A stretch of 64,000 nucleotides of DNA, from assembly GCF_913777995.1 (NCBI RefSeq), contig NZ_CAJYVE010000020.1, positions 1 through 64,000 on the forward strand, in the 5' to 3' direction. Positions 40,246 to 48,407 of the stretch are shown piece by piece. Each line of letters opens with the position of its first letter. The stretch's first letter is position 1. The notes beneath the pieces are model-generated. The model had not been told where the DNA came from. It searched no databases and was given only the letters and a program-made list of their open reading frames with translations. The stretch comes from an uncultured Pseudomonas sp. (GTDB lineage: Bacteria; Pseudomonadota; Gammaproteobacteria; Pseudomonadales; Pseudomonadaceae). The position numbers and the translations under genes were made by a program.

Positions 40246-40869
40246 GTGAGCGGATTACGGGAGCGTCAAAAGGAGCTGCGCAAGCAGGCCATTGCCAAGG
40301 CGGCCATCGAGTTGTTCCAGCGCCAGGGATTCCAGGACACCACCGTCGAGCAGATCGCCGCCCAGGCCGGCGTCTCGGCGCCTACGGTGTTCAAGTACTT
40401 CGGCAGCAAGCAGGAGATGCTCCTGGAGATGATCCGCGAGGCTGATCGCCGCGCCGTAGAAGATGTGCACACCCAGTTGCCGGAGTACGACGACCCGGTC
40501 GACACCCTTTGCCACCTGGAGAGTCTGCTGGTGGGGCGCAGCCTGGAGATGCTCCCGGCTGCGCTGTGGAAAGAACTGCTGCCGCTGGTGCTGACCGGCA
40601 ACACCGAGTTGCCCGAGACCTACCGGCAACTGAACGCCACCCTGCAGGCCGAGATCGCCAGCGTGCTGGGCAAGCTGCAACAGGCCGGCAAGCTGCGACC
40701 CGAACTGGACCTGAAACTGGCCGCGTTCATGCTCAACGACTACGCCCAGTTGCAATTGCTGCGCCTGACCAGCAGCGACACCCCGGACCTCCAGACGCAC
40801 CGCGACAACGTGCGGGCGACCACGCGATTCATGTTCGAAGGCATGCGCAACCCGCCGGTGAATAGCTGA
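40246..40869 (+). CDS. TetR-family regulator
   Basis: A 207-aa TetR-type repressor. The N-terminal HTH is clear: KQAIAKAAIELFQRQGFQDTTVEQIAAQAGVSAPTVFKYFGSKQEML (about residues 11-57), followed by an alpha-helical ligand domain. The start is GTG at 40246, with AGGAG 5 nt upstream; upstream codons have no site. It is divergent from the hydrolase-porin-DUF3237-MFS operon across a very AT-rich 145-bp gap, so it most likely represses that operon and itself. The ligand is unknown. Confidence 0.9.
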   Translation: MSGLRERQKELRKQAIAKAAIELFQRQGFQDTTVEQIAAQAGVSAPTVFKYFGSKQEMLLEMIREADRRAVEDVHTQLPEYDDPVDTLCHLESLLVGRSLEMLPAALWKELLPLVLTGNTELPETYRQLNATLQAEIASVLGKLQQAGKLRPELDLKLAAFMLNDYAQLQLLRLTSSDTPDLQTHRDNVRATTRFMFEGMRNPPVNS

Positions 40870-40881
40870 GCCTGAAACCGC

Positions 40882-40976
40882 ACCGGTAGGCGCGGCTTCA
40901 GCCGCGAGGCGGCCTCATGTTCACCGCAGATGTACTGGACCTGCTCGCCCTGTCGCGGCTGAAGCCGCCCCCACCT
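40882..40976. repeat. REP-like inverted-repeat element, type GCGGCTTCAGCCGC
   Basis: Arms GCGCGGCTTCAGCCGCGA and TCGCGGCTGAAGCCGC face each other; the centre contains GTTCACCGCAGATGTACTG, a diverged copy of the shared core. It occupies the first part of the 544-bp gap before the OprD-type porin; the rest holds the putative operator and a long untranslated leader. Confidence 0.82.
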
Positions 40977-41172
40977 CGTCACACGCCCAACTGACCCGTA
41001 TTGGCTTGACCGCGAACAATGTCTCGCTGAAGCCGCTCCCAGCCATGCAAATTGCAGTCAATGACAGCGCCGCTCTGGCACGGGGCGTTACGGGCGTTTG
41101 CGACCAAAGTCGCAGAGACGAGTGTCGGCGCGAGCGTTGACAGCGGCTTTTCGCGCCGCTAATAATTTCCGA

Positions 41173-41185
41173 GTCGTACGATAAC
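41173..41185. promoter_or_regulatory. Putative uronate-regulon operator upstream of the porin
   Basis: GTCGTACGATAAC, with the TNGT/ACNA dyad typical of FadR-subfamily GntR regulators (TCGTACGA). The following bases extend similarity to the site at 42702, over about 20 nt with three differences. The regulator is probably the gene at 58456-59205. Confidence 0.6.
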
Positions 41186-41413
41186 GCACAACAAAAACAA
41201 CAAACGGTGAACCGACTCCATGACGACTCCAGCCCCATTGATCCGCGCCCTCCCTCCCGATCATTCCTTTGCGAAGACCCGCGACGCTTCCGGCACTGCC
41301 GGCTAGCCCTCGCCTCGTTCTGCATCGCTGGCCACCAGGCCAGGTCATTCGCTTGCCACCGCCCTGCATCGCTGACAGGCGGTAGGCCGTTCCTGATCGG
41401 GAGTAATACATCC

Positions 41414-42652
41414 ATGAAGATCCATCAGACCCTGCCCTTCGCTCTGCTCGGCGCCGGCCTGCTCGGAGGTCTGCCCACCGGCGCCTCGGCCGCCGGCTTT
41501 ACCGACGACGCCAAGGCCAGCCTCAACCTGCGCAACTTCTACATCAACCGCAACATGGTCGACCCGAGCAACCCGCAGAGCAAAGCCGAGGAATGGACGC
41601 AGAGCTTCATCCTCGATGCCCGCTCCGGCTTCACCGAAGGCCCGATCGGCTTCGGTGTCGATGTGCTCGGCCTGTGGTCGGTCAAGCTCGACGGCGGCGG
41701 CGGCACCTATGGCACTGGCCTGCTACCGCGCCACAGCGACGGTCGCCCTGCCGACGACTTCGGCCGCCTGGGCGTGGCGGCCAAGGCGCGCATTTCCAAG
41801 ACCGAACTGAAGGTCGGTGAGTGGATGCCGGTACTGCCGATCCTGCGCGCCGACGACGGCCGCTCGCTGCCACAGACCCTGCGCGGGGCGCAGATCACCT
41901 CCAACGAGTTCGACGGCCTGACGCTCTACGGCGGGCAGTTCCGCGCCAACAGCCCGCGCAACGACGCGAGCATGGAAGACATGACCTATGGTCGGGGCGC
42001 ATCCGACCGCTTCAACTTCGTCGGCGGCGAGTACAAGTTCAACCAGAACCGCACCCTGGTCGGGCTGTGGAATGCCGAGCTGAAAGACGTCTATCAGCAG
42101 CAGTACCTGCAGTTGAGCCACACCCAGCCAGTCGGCGACTGGACCTTCGGCGCCAACCTCGGCTACTTCCAGGGTGACGACGACGGCGCAAGGCTGGCCG
42201 GCAAGCTGGACAACAAGACCTACTCGGGCATGTTCTCGGCGAAGATCGCCGGCAACACCTTCTTCGTCGGCCTGCAAAAAGTCGATGGTGACACCTGGAT
42301 GCGGGTCAACGGCACCAGCGGCGGCACCCTGGCCAACGACAGCTACAATTCCAGCTTCGACAACGCCAATGAGCGCTCCTGGCAACTGCGCCACGACCTG
42401 GACTTCAGCGTACTGGGCATTCCCGGCCTGAGCCTGATGAACCGCTATATCAGCGGCGACAACGTTCACACCGGGGCGATCACCGACGGCAAGGAATGGA
42501 TTCGCGAATCCGAACTGGCCTACGTGATCCAGAGCGGCACCTTCAAGAGCCTCAGCCTGCGCTGGCGCAACTCGAGCATCCGCCGCGATTTCAGTAACAA
42601 CGAGTTCGACGAGAACCGCCTGATCATCAACTACCCGCTGTCGATCCTCTGA
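41414..42652 (+). CDS. OprD-family porin of the uronate operon
   Basis: A 412-aa outer-membrane porin. It has a signal peptide (KIHQTLPFALLGAGLLGGLPTGASA, cleavage after about residue 28) and then the OprD-family start GFTDDAKASLNLRNFYINRN. Family motifs seen later include the SKTELKVGEW segment and WQLRHDLDFSVLGIPGLSLMNRYISGDN. It ends NRLIINYPLSIL, the typical OprD C-terminus. It lies 98 bp before udh and carries its own putative operator. By context it passes galacturonate, glucuronate or aldarates through the outer membrane. GGGAG is 10 nt before the ATG. Confidence 0.92.
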   Translation: MKIHQTLPFALLGAGLLGGLPTGASAAGFTDDAKASLNLRNFYINRNMVDPSNPQSKAEEWTQSFILDARSGFTEGPIGFGVDVLGLWSVKLDGGGGTYGTGLLPRHSDGRPADDFGRLGVAAKARISKTELKVGEWMPVLPILRADDGRSLPQTLRGAQITSNEFDGLTLYGGQFRANSPRNDASMEDMTYGRGASDRFNFVGGEYKFNQNRTLVGLWNAELKDVYQQQYLQLSHTQPVGDWTFGANLGYFQGDDDGARLAGKLDNKTYSGMFSAKIAGNTFFVGLQKVDGDTWMRVNGTSGGTLANDSYNSSFDNANERSWQLRHDLDFSVLGIPGLSLMNRYISGDNVHTGAITDGKEWIRESELAYVIQSGTFKSLSLRWRNSSIRRDFSNNEFDENRLIINYPLSIL

Positions 42653-42701
42653 CCGAGGGCGAATTGACAGGCGCGAGGATCGGTGTCGATAATCGCGCCA
42701 A

Positions 42702-42714
42702 GTCATACGACAAC
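42702..42714. promoter_or_regulatory. Putative uronate-regulon operator upstream of udh
   Basis: GTCATACGACAAC, 37 bp before the udh ATG. It shares a 20-nt stretch with the site at 41173 (three differences). Confidence 0.6.
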
Positions 42715-42750
42715 ACACAACACTCATAACAGTTTCAGGTAACCCTGGCC

Positions 42751-43557
42751 ATGACGACTCCCCGCTTCAATCGCCTGCTGCTCACCGGAGCCGCCGGCGG
42801 ACTGGGCACTATCCTGCGTGAACGCCTCAAGGGCTGCGCCGAGATCCTGCGTCTTTCCGACATCAGCCCCATGGCTCCCGCCGCTGGCCCGCATGAAGAA
42901 GTGGTGACCTGCGACCTGGCCGACAAGGCTGCCGTGCATGAACTGGTGGCCGGCGTAGATGCCATCGTGCATTTCGGCGGGGTGTCCACCGAGCATTCCT
43001 TCGAGGCCATCCTCGGCCCGAACATCTGCGGCGTGTTCCACATCTACGAGGCGGCGCGCAAGCACGGCGTCAAGCGGGTGATCTTCGCCAGTTCCAACCA
43101 CACCATCGGTTTCTACCGCCAGGACGAGCGCATCGATGCCCACTCGCCGCGCCGTCCGGACAGCTACTACGGCCTGTCGAAGTGCTACGGCGAAGACATG
43201 GCCAGCTTCTATTTCGACCGCTACGGCATCGAAACCGTGAGCATCCGCATCGGCTCCTCGTTCCCGGAGCCGAACAACCGGCGCATGCTCTGCACCTGGC
43301 TGAGCTACGACGACCTGGTGCAGCTCATCGAGCGCGGCCTGTTCACCGCGGATGTCGGCCACACCATCGTCTACGGTGCTTCGGACAACACCCCGCAGTG
43401 GTGGGATAACCGCCATGCCGCGCACCTGGGCTATACGCCCAAGGACAGTTCCGAGCCGTTCCGCGCCAAGGTCGAAGCCCAGCCGGCACCGCCAGCCGAT
43501 GATCCTTCGATGGTCTACCAGGGCGGAGCCTTCGCGGCGGCCGGCCCCTTCGACTGA
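42751..43557 (+). CDS. udh: Uronate dehydrogenase Udh
   Basis: A 268-aa extended short-chain dehydrogenase that oxidises D-galacturonate or D-glucuronate at C1 with NAD to the aldarolactone, in the cytoplasm. The NAD-binding motif LLTGAAGGLG (residues about 10-19), the Ser of IFASSNHTIGFYRQDERID and the catalytic pair in SYYGLSKCYGED (Tyr-x3-Lys) are present. Length and sequence are very close to the characterised P. putida enzyme as I recall it. It is followed 24 bp later by the lactonase gene, which hydrolyses its product. Confidence 0.97.
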   Translation: MTTPRFNRLLLTGAAGGLGTILRERLKGCAEILRLSDISPMAPAAGPHEEVVTCDLADKAAVHELVAGVDAIVHFGGVSTEHSFEAILGPNICGVFHIYEAARKHGVKRVIFASSNHTIGFYRQDERIDAHSPRRPDSYYGLSKCYGEDMASFYFDRYGIETVSIRIGSSFPEPNNRRMLCTWLSYDDLVQLIERGLFTADVGHTIVYGASDNTPQWWDNRHAAHLGYTPKDSSEPFRAKVEAQPAPPADDPSMVYQGGAFAAAGPFD

Positions 43558-43581
43558 ACCCACGGCGCAAGGAGGCCAGCC

Positions 43582-44475
43582 ATGCAAAGCGAATTGCTCA
43601 TCGATGCACGTAACGCCACCGGCGAAAGCCCGGTCTGGCACCCTGAAGAACAGGCGCTTTATTGGGTGGACATTCCCGCCCGCCAGCTGCACCGCTGGCA
43701 ACTCGCCGACGGTGCGCACCGCCTCTGGGAAGGCGATGAAATGCTTGCCTGCATCGCCCGCTGCGCCAGCCCCGAGCAGGGCTGGATCGCTGGCATGCAG
43801 AGCGGCCTCTTTCATATTCGCGCCAATGCCCAGGGCGGCCTGGACAAACGTCTGATCAGCACGGTGGAACATGCCCGGCCCGGCATGCGCTTCAACGACG
43901 GCCGCTGCGACCGCCAAGGGCGCTTCTGGGCCGGCACCATGCTGATGGACATGCAGGCTGCCGCTGCAGTGGGGGCGCTGTACCGCCAGGACGCTGACGG
44001 CCAGCCCCTGCACCTGCAGCAGCACGGCATGATCGTGCCCAACGGCCTGGCCTTCAGCCCCGATGGCACGCGCATGTACCTCTCCGACTCGCACCCTGAC
44101 ATCCAGACCATCTGGGTCTTCGATTACGACGTCGACAGCGGCACGCCCTACAACCAGCGGGTGTTCGTCGACATGCACCAGCACCCCGGCCGCCCGGACG
44201 GCGCCGCCATCGACCAGGACGGCTGTTACTGGATCTGCGGCAACGATGCCGGGCAGATCCATCGCTTCACCCCCGACGGGCGCCTGGACCGCACGCTCCA
44301 CGTCCCGGTGAAGAAACCGGCGATGTGCGCCTTCGGCGGGGCCAACCTGGACACCCTGTTCGTCACCTCGATCCGCCCTGCGGGTGTCGACCTCGCCGAC
44401 CAGCCTCTGGCCGGCGGCGTCTTCGCCCTCAATCCCGGAACCAAGGGCCTGGAAGAGCCCGCCTGGCGGCCTTGA
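43582..44475 (+). CDS. SMP-30/gluconolactonase-family aldarolactonase
   Basis: A 297-aa six-bladed beta-propeller lactonase that would open the galactarolactone or glucarolactone made by Udh. Family signatures are present: GESPVWHPEEQALYWVDIPARQLHRW (about residues 13-38) with the metal-binding Glu, RFNDGRCDRQGRFWAGTM (about 99-116) and VPNGLAFSPDGTRMYLSDS (about 152-170) with the metal-binding Asn and Asp. The ATG has AAGGAGG about 9 nt upstream. It lies between udh and the TRAP transporter in one operon, so the substrate assignment is strong by context. Confidence 0.92.
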   Translation: MQSELLIDARNATGESPVWHPEEQALYWVDIPARQLHRWQLADGAHRLWEGDEMLACIARCASPEQGWIAGMQSGLFHIRANAQGGLDKRLISTVEHARPGMRFNDGRCDRQGRFWAGTMLMDMQAAAAVGALYRQDADGQPLHLQQHGMIVPNGLAFSPDGTRMYLSDSHPDIQTIWVFDYDVDSGTPYNQRVFVDMHQHPGRPDGAAIDQDGCYWICGNDAGQIHRFTPDGRLDRTLHVPVKKPAMCAFGGANLDTLFVTSIRPAGVDLADQPLAGGVFALNPGTKGLEEPAWRP

Positions 44476-44533
44476 CGCCGCCACCTACCATTGCGCCAAC
44501 GAAACCAGACAATAACAACATCGGAGTTTCATC

Positions 44534-45505
44534 ATGACCTTCAAACGCAAGTTGCTCCTTGCCGTCCTTCCGTTCGCCATCGGCCTGTCCGGCACCGCTT
44601 CGGCACTGGACATCAAGTTCGCCGAGATCCACCCGGCCGGCTACCCGACCGTGGTGGCCGAACAGAACATGGGCAAGAAGATCGAACAGGCCAGTAACGG
44701 CAAGATCACCTTCAAGATGTTCGCCGGCGGCGTCCTGGGTTCGGAAAAGGAAGTCATCGAGCAGGTGCAGATCGGCGCCGTGCAGATGACCCGCGTCAGC
44801 CTGGGTATCGTCGGCCCGGTGGTGCCCGACGTGAACGTGTTCAACATGCCGTTCGTGTTCCGTGACCACGAGCACATGCGCAAGATCATCGATGGCGAGA
44901 TCGGCCAGGAGATCCTCGACAAGATCACCCAGTCGGAATTCAACATGGTCGCCCTGGCCTGGATGGATGGCGGCACCCGCAACATCTACACCAAGAAGCC
45001 GGTGCGCAACATCGCCGACCTCAAGGGCATGAAGATCCGTGTACAGGGCAACCCGATCTTCATCGACATGATGAACGCCATGGGTGGCAACGGCATCGCC
45101 ATGGACACCGGCGAGATCTTCAGCGCCTTGCAGACCGGCGTCATCGACGGCGCCGAGAACAACCCGCCGACCCTGCTGGAACACAACCACTACCAGAACG
45201 CCAAGTACTACACCCTCACCGGCCACCTGATCCTTCCTGAGCCGGTGGTGATCTCCAAGACCACCTGGAACAAGCTCACTCCCGAGCAACAGGAACTGGT
45301 CAAGAAGGTCGCCCGCGAGGCGCAGATGGAAGAGCGCACCCTGTGGGACGCCAAGTCGGCCGCCAGCGAAGAGAAGCTCAAGGCCGCCGGCGTGGAATTC
45401 ATCACCGTCGACAAGAAGCCGTTCTTCGATGCCACCGCGCCGGTGCGCGAGAAATACGGTGCGCCGTTCGCCGACCTGATGAAGCGCATCGCCGCAGTCC
45501 AGTAA
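44534..45505 (+). CDS. TRAP transporter substrate-binding protein (DctP family)
   Basis: A 323-aa periplasmic binding protein. The signal peptide MTFKRKLLLAVLPFAIGLSGTASA (cleavage after about residue 24) precedes the DctP fold: IHPAGYPTVVAEQNMGKKIE, FAGGVLGSEKEVIEQVQIGAVQMTRVS, and the ligand-clamp Arg region LKGMKIRVQGNPIFIDMMNAMGG (about 168-190), then GEIFSALQTGVIDGAENNP. CGGAG lies 7 nt before the ATG. With the two membrane genes that follow it forms a complete TRAP system; the operon points to hexuronate as ligand. Confidence 0.94.
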   Translation: MTFKRKLLLAVLPFAIGLSGTASALDIKFAEIHPAGYPTVVAEQNMGKKIEQASNGKITFKMFAGGVLGSEKEVIEQVQIGAVQMTRVSLGIVGPVVPDVNVFNMPFVFRDHEHMRKIIDGEIGQEILDKITQSEFNMVALAWMDGGTRNIYTKKPVRNIADLKGMKIRVQGNPIFIDMMNAMGGNGIAMDTGEIFSALQTGVIDGAENNPPTLLEHNHYQNAKYYTLTGHLILPEPVVISKTTWNKLTPEQQELVKKVAREAQMEERTLWDAKSAASEEKLKAAGVEFITVDKKPFFDATAPVREKYGAPFADLMKRIAAVQ

Positions 45506-45569
45506 CCATCCCCTTCACTGCTGCTGCCCGCAGTGCGGCACTCGCCGCCTGCGGGCCTGGATGTGCCTT

Positions 45570-46097
45570 ATGAAAACTCTCGTACTGCGTGTGAACGACG
45601 CGCTGTACAGCGCCTGCATCTGGATCGCGGGCCTGTCGATCCTGGCCATGTCGCTGATCATCCCCTGGGGGATTTTCGCTCGCTACGTACTGGGCACCGG
45701 CTCCAGCTGGCCGGAGCCGGTGGCGATTCTGCTGATGGTGGTGTTCACCTTCGTCGGCGCGGCCGCCAGCTATCGCGCGGGTGCGCATATGGCCGTGGGC
45801 ATGGTCGTCGACCGCCTGCCAATGCCCTTGCACAAAGCGGCGGCGCTGCTGGTGCAACTGCTGATGCTGGGCGTGTGCCTGTACATGACCTACTACGGCA
45901 CACGGCTGTGCATGACCACCTGGAACCAGTTCCTGGCCTCGCTGCCAGGCGTGCGCGTGGGCATGACCTACGCACCGATTCCGATCGGCGGCGTGCTGAC
46001 GCTGATCTTCGTACTGGAAAAACTCATCCTCGGCGATCAGAGCCAGCGCAAAGTGGTGCGCTTCGACCTGGTCGAAGAAAACGAAGGAGCGGCATAA
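45570..46097 (+). CDS. TRAP transporter small membrane subunit (DctQ family)
   Basis: A 175-aa membrane protein with four spans: SACIWIAGLSILAMSLIIPW, then the FARYVLGTGSSWPEPVAILLMVVFTFVGAAASYR segment that is the DctQ family signature, then two C-terminal spans. It is preceded by the binding protein and its stop abuts the start of the large subunit. Starts at 45561 and 45570 are both possible and neither has a strong ribosome site. It works with DctM to carry the substrate across the inner membrane using a sodium gradient. Confidence 0.92.
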   Translation: MKTLVLRVNDALYSACIWIAGLSILAMSLIIPWGIFARYVLGTGSSWPEPVAILLMVVFTFVGAAASYRAGAHMAVGMVVDRLPMPLHKAAALLVQLLMLGVCLYMTYYGTRLCMTTWNQFLASLPGVRVGMTYAPIPIGGVLTLIFVLEKLILGDQSQRKVVRFDLVEENEGAA

Positions 46098-47378
46098 ATG
46101 GATGCCTTCATTCTGCTGGGCAGTTTCATTCTGCTCATTCTGCTGGGCATGCCGGTGGCCTATGCCCTGGGCCTGTCGGCGCTGATCGGCGCCTGGTGGA
46201 TCGACATCCCGCTGCAGGCGATGATGATTCAGGTCGCCGCCGGGGTGAACAAGTTCTCCCTGCTGGCCATTCCATTCTTCGTGCTGGCCGGGGCGATCAT
46301 GGCCGAAGGTGGCATGTCACGCCGCCTGGTGGCCTTCGCCGGGGTGCTGGTGGGCTTCGTGCGTGGCGGCCTGTCGCTGGTCAACATCATGGCCTCGACC
46401 TTCTTCGGCGCCATTTCCGGCTCGTCGGTGGCTGACACCGCGTCGGTGGGTTCGGTGCTGATTCCGGAGATGGAACGCAAGGGTTACCCGCGTGAGTTCT
46501 CCACGGCGGTCACGGTCAGCGGCTCGGTGCAGGCGCTGCTCACCCCGCCCAGCCACAACTCGGTGCTTTACTCGCTGGCCGCCGGCGGCACGGTGTCGAT
46601 CGCCTCGCTGTTCATGGCCGGGGTGATGCCGGGGCTGCTGCTCAGCGCGGTGATGATGGGCCTGTGCCTGATCTTCGCCAAGAAGCGCAACTACCCCAAG
46701 GGCGAAGTGATTCCGCTGCGCCAGGCATTGAAGATCGCCGGCGAGGCACTCTGGGGGCTGATGGCCATGGTCATCATCCTCGGCGGTATCCTGTCGGGCG
46801 TGTTCACCGCCACCGAGTCGGCGGCCATCGCGGTGGTGTGGTCGTTCTTCGTGACCATGTTCATCTACCGCGACTACAAATGGCGCGACCTGCCCAAGCT
46901 GATGCACCGCACGGTGCGGACCATCTCCATCGTGATGATCCTCATCGGCTTCGCCGCCAGCTTCGGCTACGTGATGACCCTGATGCAGATCCCGTCGAAG
47001 ATCACCACCGCGTTCCTGACCCTGTCGGACAACCGCTACGTGATCCTCATGTGCATCAACTTCATGCTGTTGCTGCTGGGCACGGTAATGGACATGGCGC
47101 CGCTGATCCTGATCCTCACGCCAATCCTGCTGCCGGTCATCGAGGGTATCGGCGTCGACCCGGTGCATTTCGGCATGATCATGCTGGTCAACCTGGGCAT
47201 CGGACTGATAACCCCGCCAGTGGGGGCGGTGCTATTCGTCGGCTCGGCAATCGGCAAGGTCAGCATCGAGGCCACGGTCAAGGCGCTGCTGCCGTTCTAC
47301 CTGGCGCTGTTCCTGGTGCTGATGGCCGTCACCTACATTCCGGCCATTTCCCTGTGGCTGCCTAGCGTGGTGCTGTAA
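46098..47378 (+). CDS. TRAP transporter large membrane subunit (DctM family)
   Basis: A 426-aa channel-forming subunit with about 12 spans. Family motifs: LLGMPVAYALGLSALIG (about residues 14-30), NKFSLLAIPFFVLAGAIMAEGGMSRRLV (about 51-78), FFGAISGSSVADTASVGSVLIPEMERKGY (about 103-131) and GLITPPVGAVLFVGSAIG near 371-388. It begins directly after the DctQ stop with AAGGAG upstream. It completes the uronate TRAP transporter. Confidence 0.95.
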   Translation: MDAFILLGSFILLILLGMPVAYALGLSALIGAWWIDIPLQAMMIQVAAGVNKFSLLAIPFFVLAGAIMAEGGMSRRLVAFAGVLVGFVRGGLSLVNIMASTFFGAISGSSVADTASVGSVLIPEMERKGYPREFSTAVTVSGSVQALLTPPSHNSVLYSLAAGGTVSIASLFMAGVMPGLLLSAVMMGLCLIFAKKRNYPKGEVIPLRQALKIAGEALWGLMAMVIILGGILSGVFTATESAAIAVVWSFFVTMFIYRDYKWRDLPKLMHRTVRTISIVMILIGFAASFGYVMTLMQIPSKITTAFLTLSDNRYVILMCINFMLLLLGTVMDMAPLILILTPILLPVIEGIGVDPVHFGMIMLVNLGIGLITPPVGAVLFVGSAIGKVSIEATVKALLPFYLALFLVLMAVTYIPAISLWLPSVVL

Positions 47379-47386
47379 CCCTCCCA

Positions 47387-47420
47387 GACGGGCCGGACCT
47401 CACCGGTCCGTCCCTTTCTG
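47387..47420 (+). terminator. Probable rho-independent terminator after the TRAP operon
   Basis: GACGGGCCGG and CCGGTCCGTC form a 10-bp stem with one G-U pair and a 7-nt loop, followed by CCCTTTCTG. The U tract is short, so termination may be partial and read through to the next gene. Confidence 0.5.
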
Positions 47421-47436
47421 CGAATGGACCCTGCAC

Positions 47437-48357
47437 ATGGCTGCCTCCCCCGCTGCACCGCTGTTCCCCCGCAAACTGGCCGTGGCGCTGCTCGCGCTAC
47501 TGGCCTGCTGTTTCGCCGGCAACCACATTGCCGCGCGCATCGCTTTCGACAACGACACCGGCGTGCTGCTGGCGATTCTGTGCCGCTCCGGCCTGACCTT
47601 GCTCGCCCTCGCCGCCCTGCTGGCCTGGCAACGCCAACCGCTGAGCCTGCCCGCCGGTACGCGCGGCTGGCAGGTGCTGCTCGGGCTGCTGATCGCCACC
47701 CAGAGCCTGTGCCTGTATTCGGCGGTGGCGCGCATTCCCGTGGCCCTGGCGCTGCTGGTGGGCAATACCTTTCCGATCTTGCTGGCGCTGCTCGGCTGGG
47801 CCTTGGGCGGACCACGGCCGACCCGCCGTACCGCACTGCTGATGGGGCTGATTCTCTGTGGCCTGGCGCTGGCCCTGGACGTTCCGGCACGCCTGCGCGG
47901 CGGTGGCGCCGACGAGCCAGCCTGGGCCCTGGGCATCGGCCTGGCGTTCGGCGCGGCCTGCGTATTCGCCTGTGCGCTGTGGATAACCGATCACAAGCTG
48001 GCCGAGGTACGCGGGCCGGTGCGCAGCCTGCTGACCCTGGCGATCGTGTTCAGCAGCATGCTGGTGGCGGGGCTGAGCGGGGTGATGCCGGCCGGGTTGT
48101 CAGTGCCAGGCAGCAGCAGCGGCTGGCTGGCGCTGGCCAGTCTGGTGCTGCTCTATGGCGTGGCCTTCACCTTGCTGTTCGTCTGCGTGCCGCGCTTGAA
48201 CATGGCCCAGAACGCACCGGTGATGAACATCGAGCCGATTGCCACGCTGGTACTGGGCTGGGCCCTGCTCGGCCAGCAGCTCAGCGCCATGCAGTTGCTC
48301 GGTGGCGCCCTGGTGATCGGCGCCATCGTGTTGCTGACCTACCGCAAGAAAAGCTGA
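47437..48357 (+). CDS. EamA/DMT-family transporter
   Basis: A 306-aa inner-membrane protein of the drug/metabolite transporter superfamily with ten predicted spans in two EamA repeats. The first repeat opens AVALLALLACCFAGNHIAARIAF; the second ends NMAQNAPVMNIEPIATLVLGWALLGQQLSAMQLLGGALVIGAIVLL, typical of the family. It lies 58 bp after the TRAP genes on the same strand, behind a weak terminator, and may be part of the operon. Substrate unknown: a metabolite exporter role is common in this family. Confidence 0.85.
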   Translation: MAASPAAPLFPRKLAVALLALLACCFAGNHIAARIAFDNDTGVLLAILCRSGLTLLALAALLAWQRQPLSLPAGTRGWQVLLGLLIATQSLCLYSAVARIPVALALLVGNTFPILLALLGWALGGPRPTRRTALLMGLILCGLALALDVPARLRGGGADEPAWALGIGLAFGAACVFACALWITDHKLAEVRGPVRSLLTLAIVFSSMLVAGLSGVMPAGLSVPGSSSGWLALASLVLLYGVAFTLLFVCVPRLNMAQNAPVMNIEPIATLVLGWALLGQQLSAMQLLGGALVIGAIVLLTYRKKS

Positions 48358-48407
48358 AGCCCCGCGACAGCGAGGCTTCAGGCAATGGCATCCGAATCCG
48401 GCGCGGA

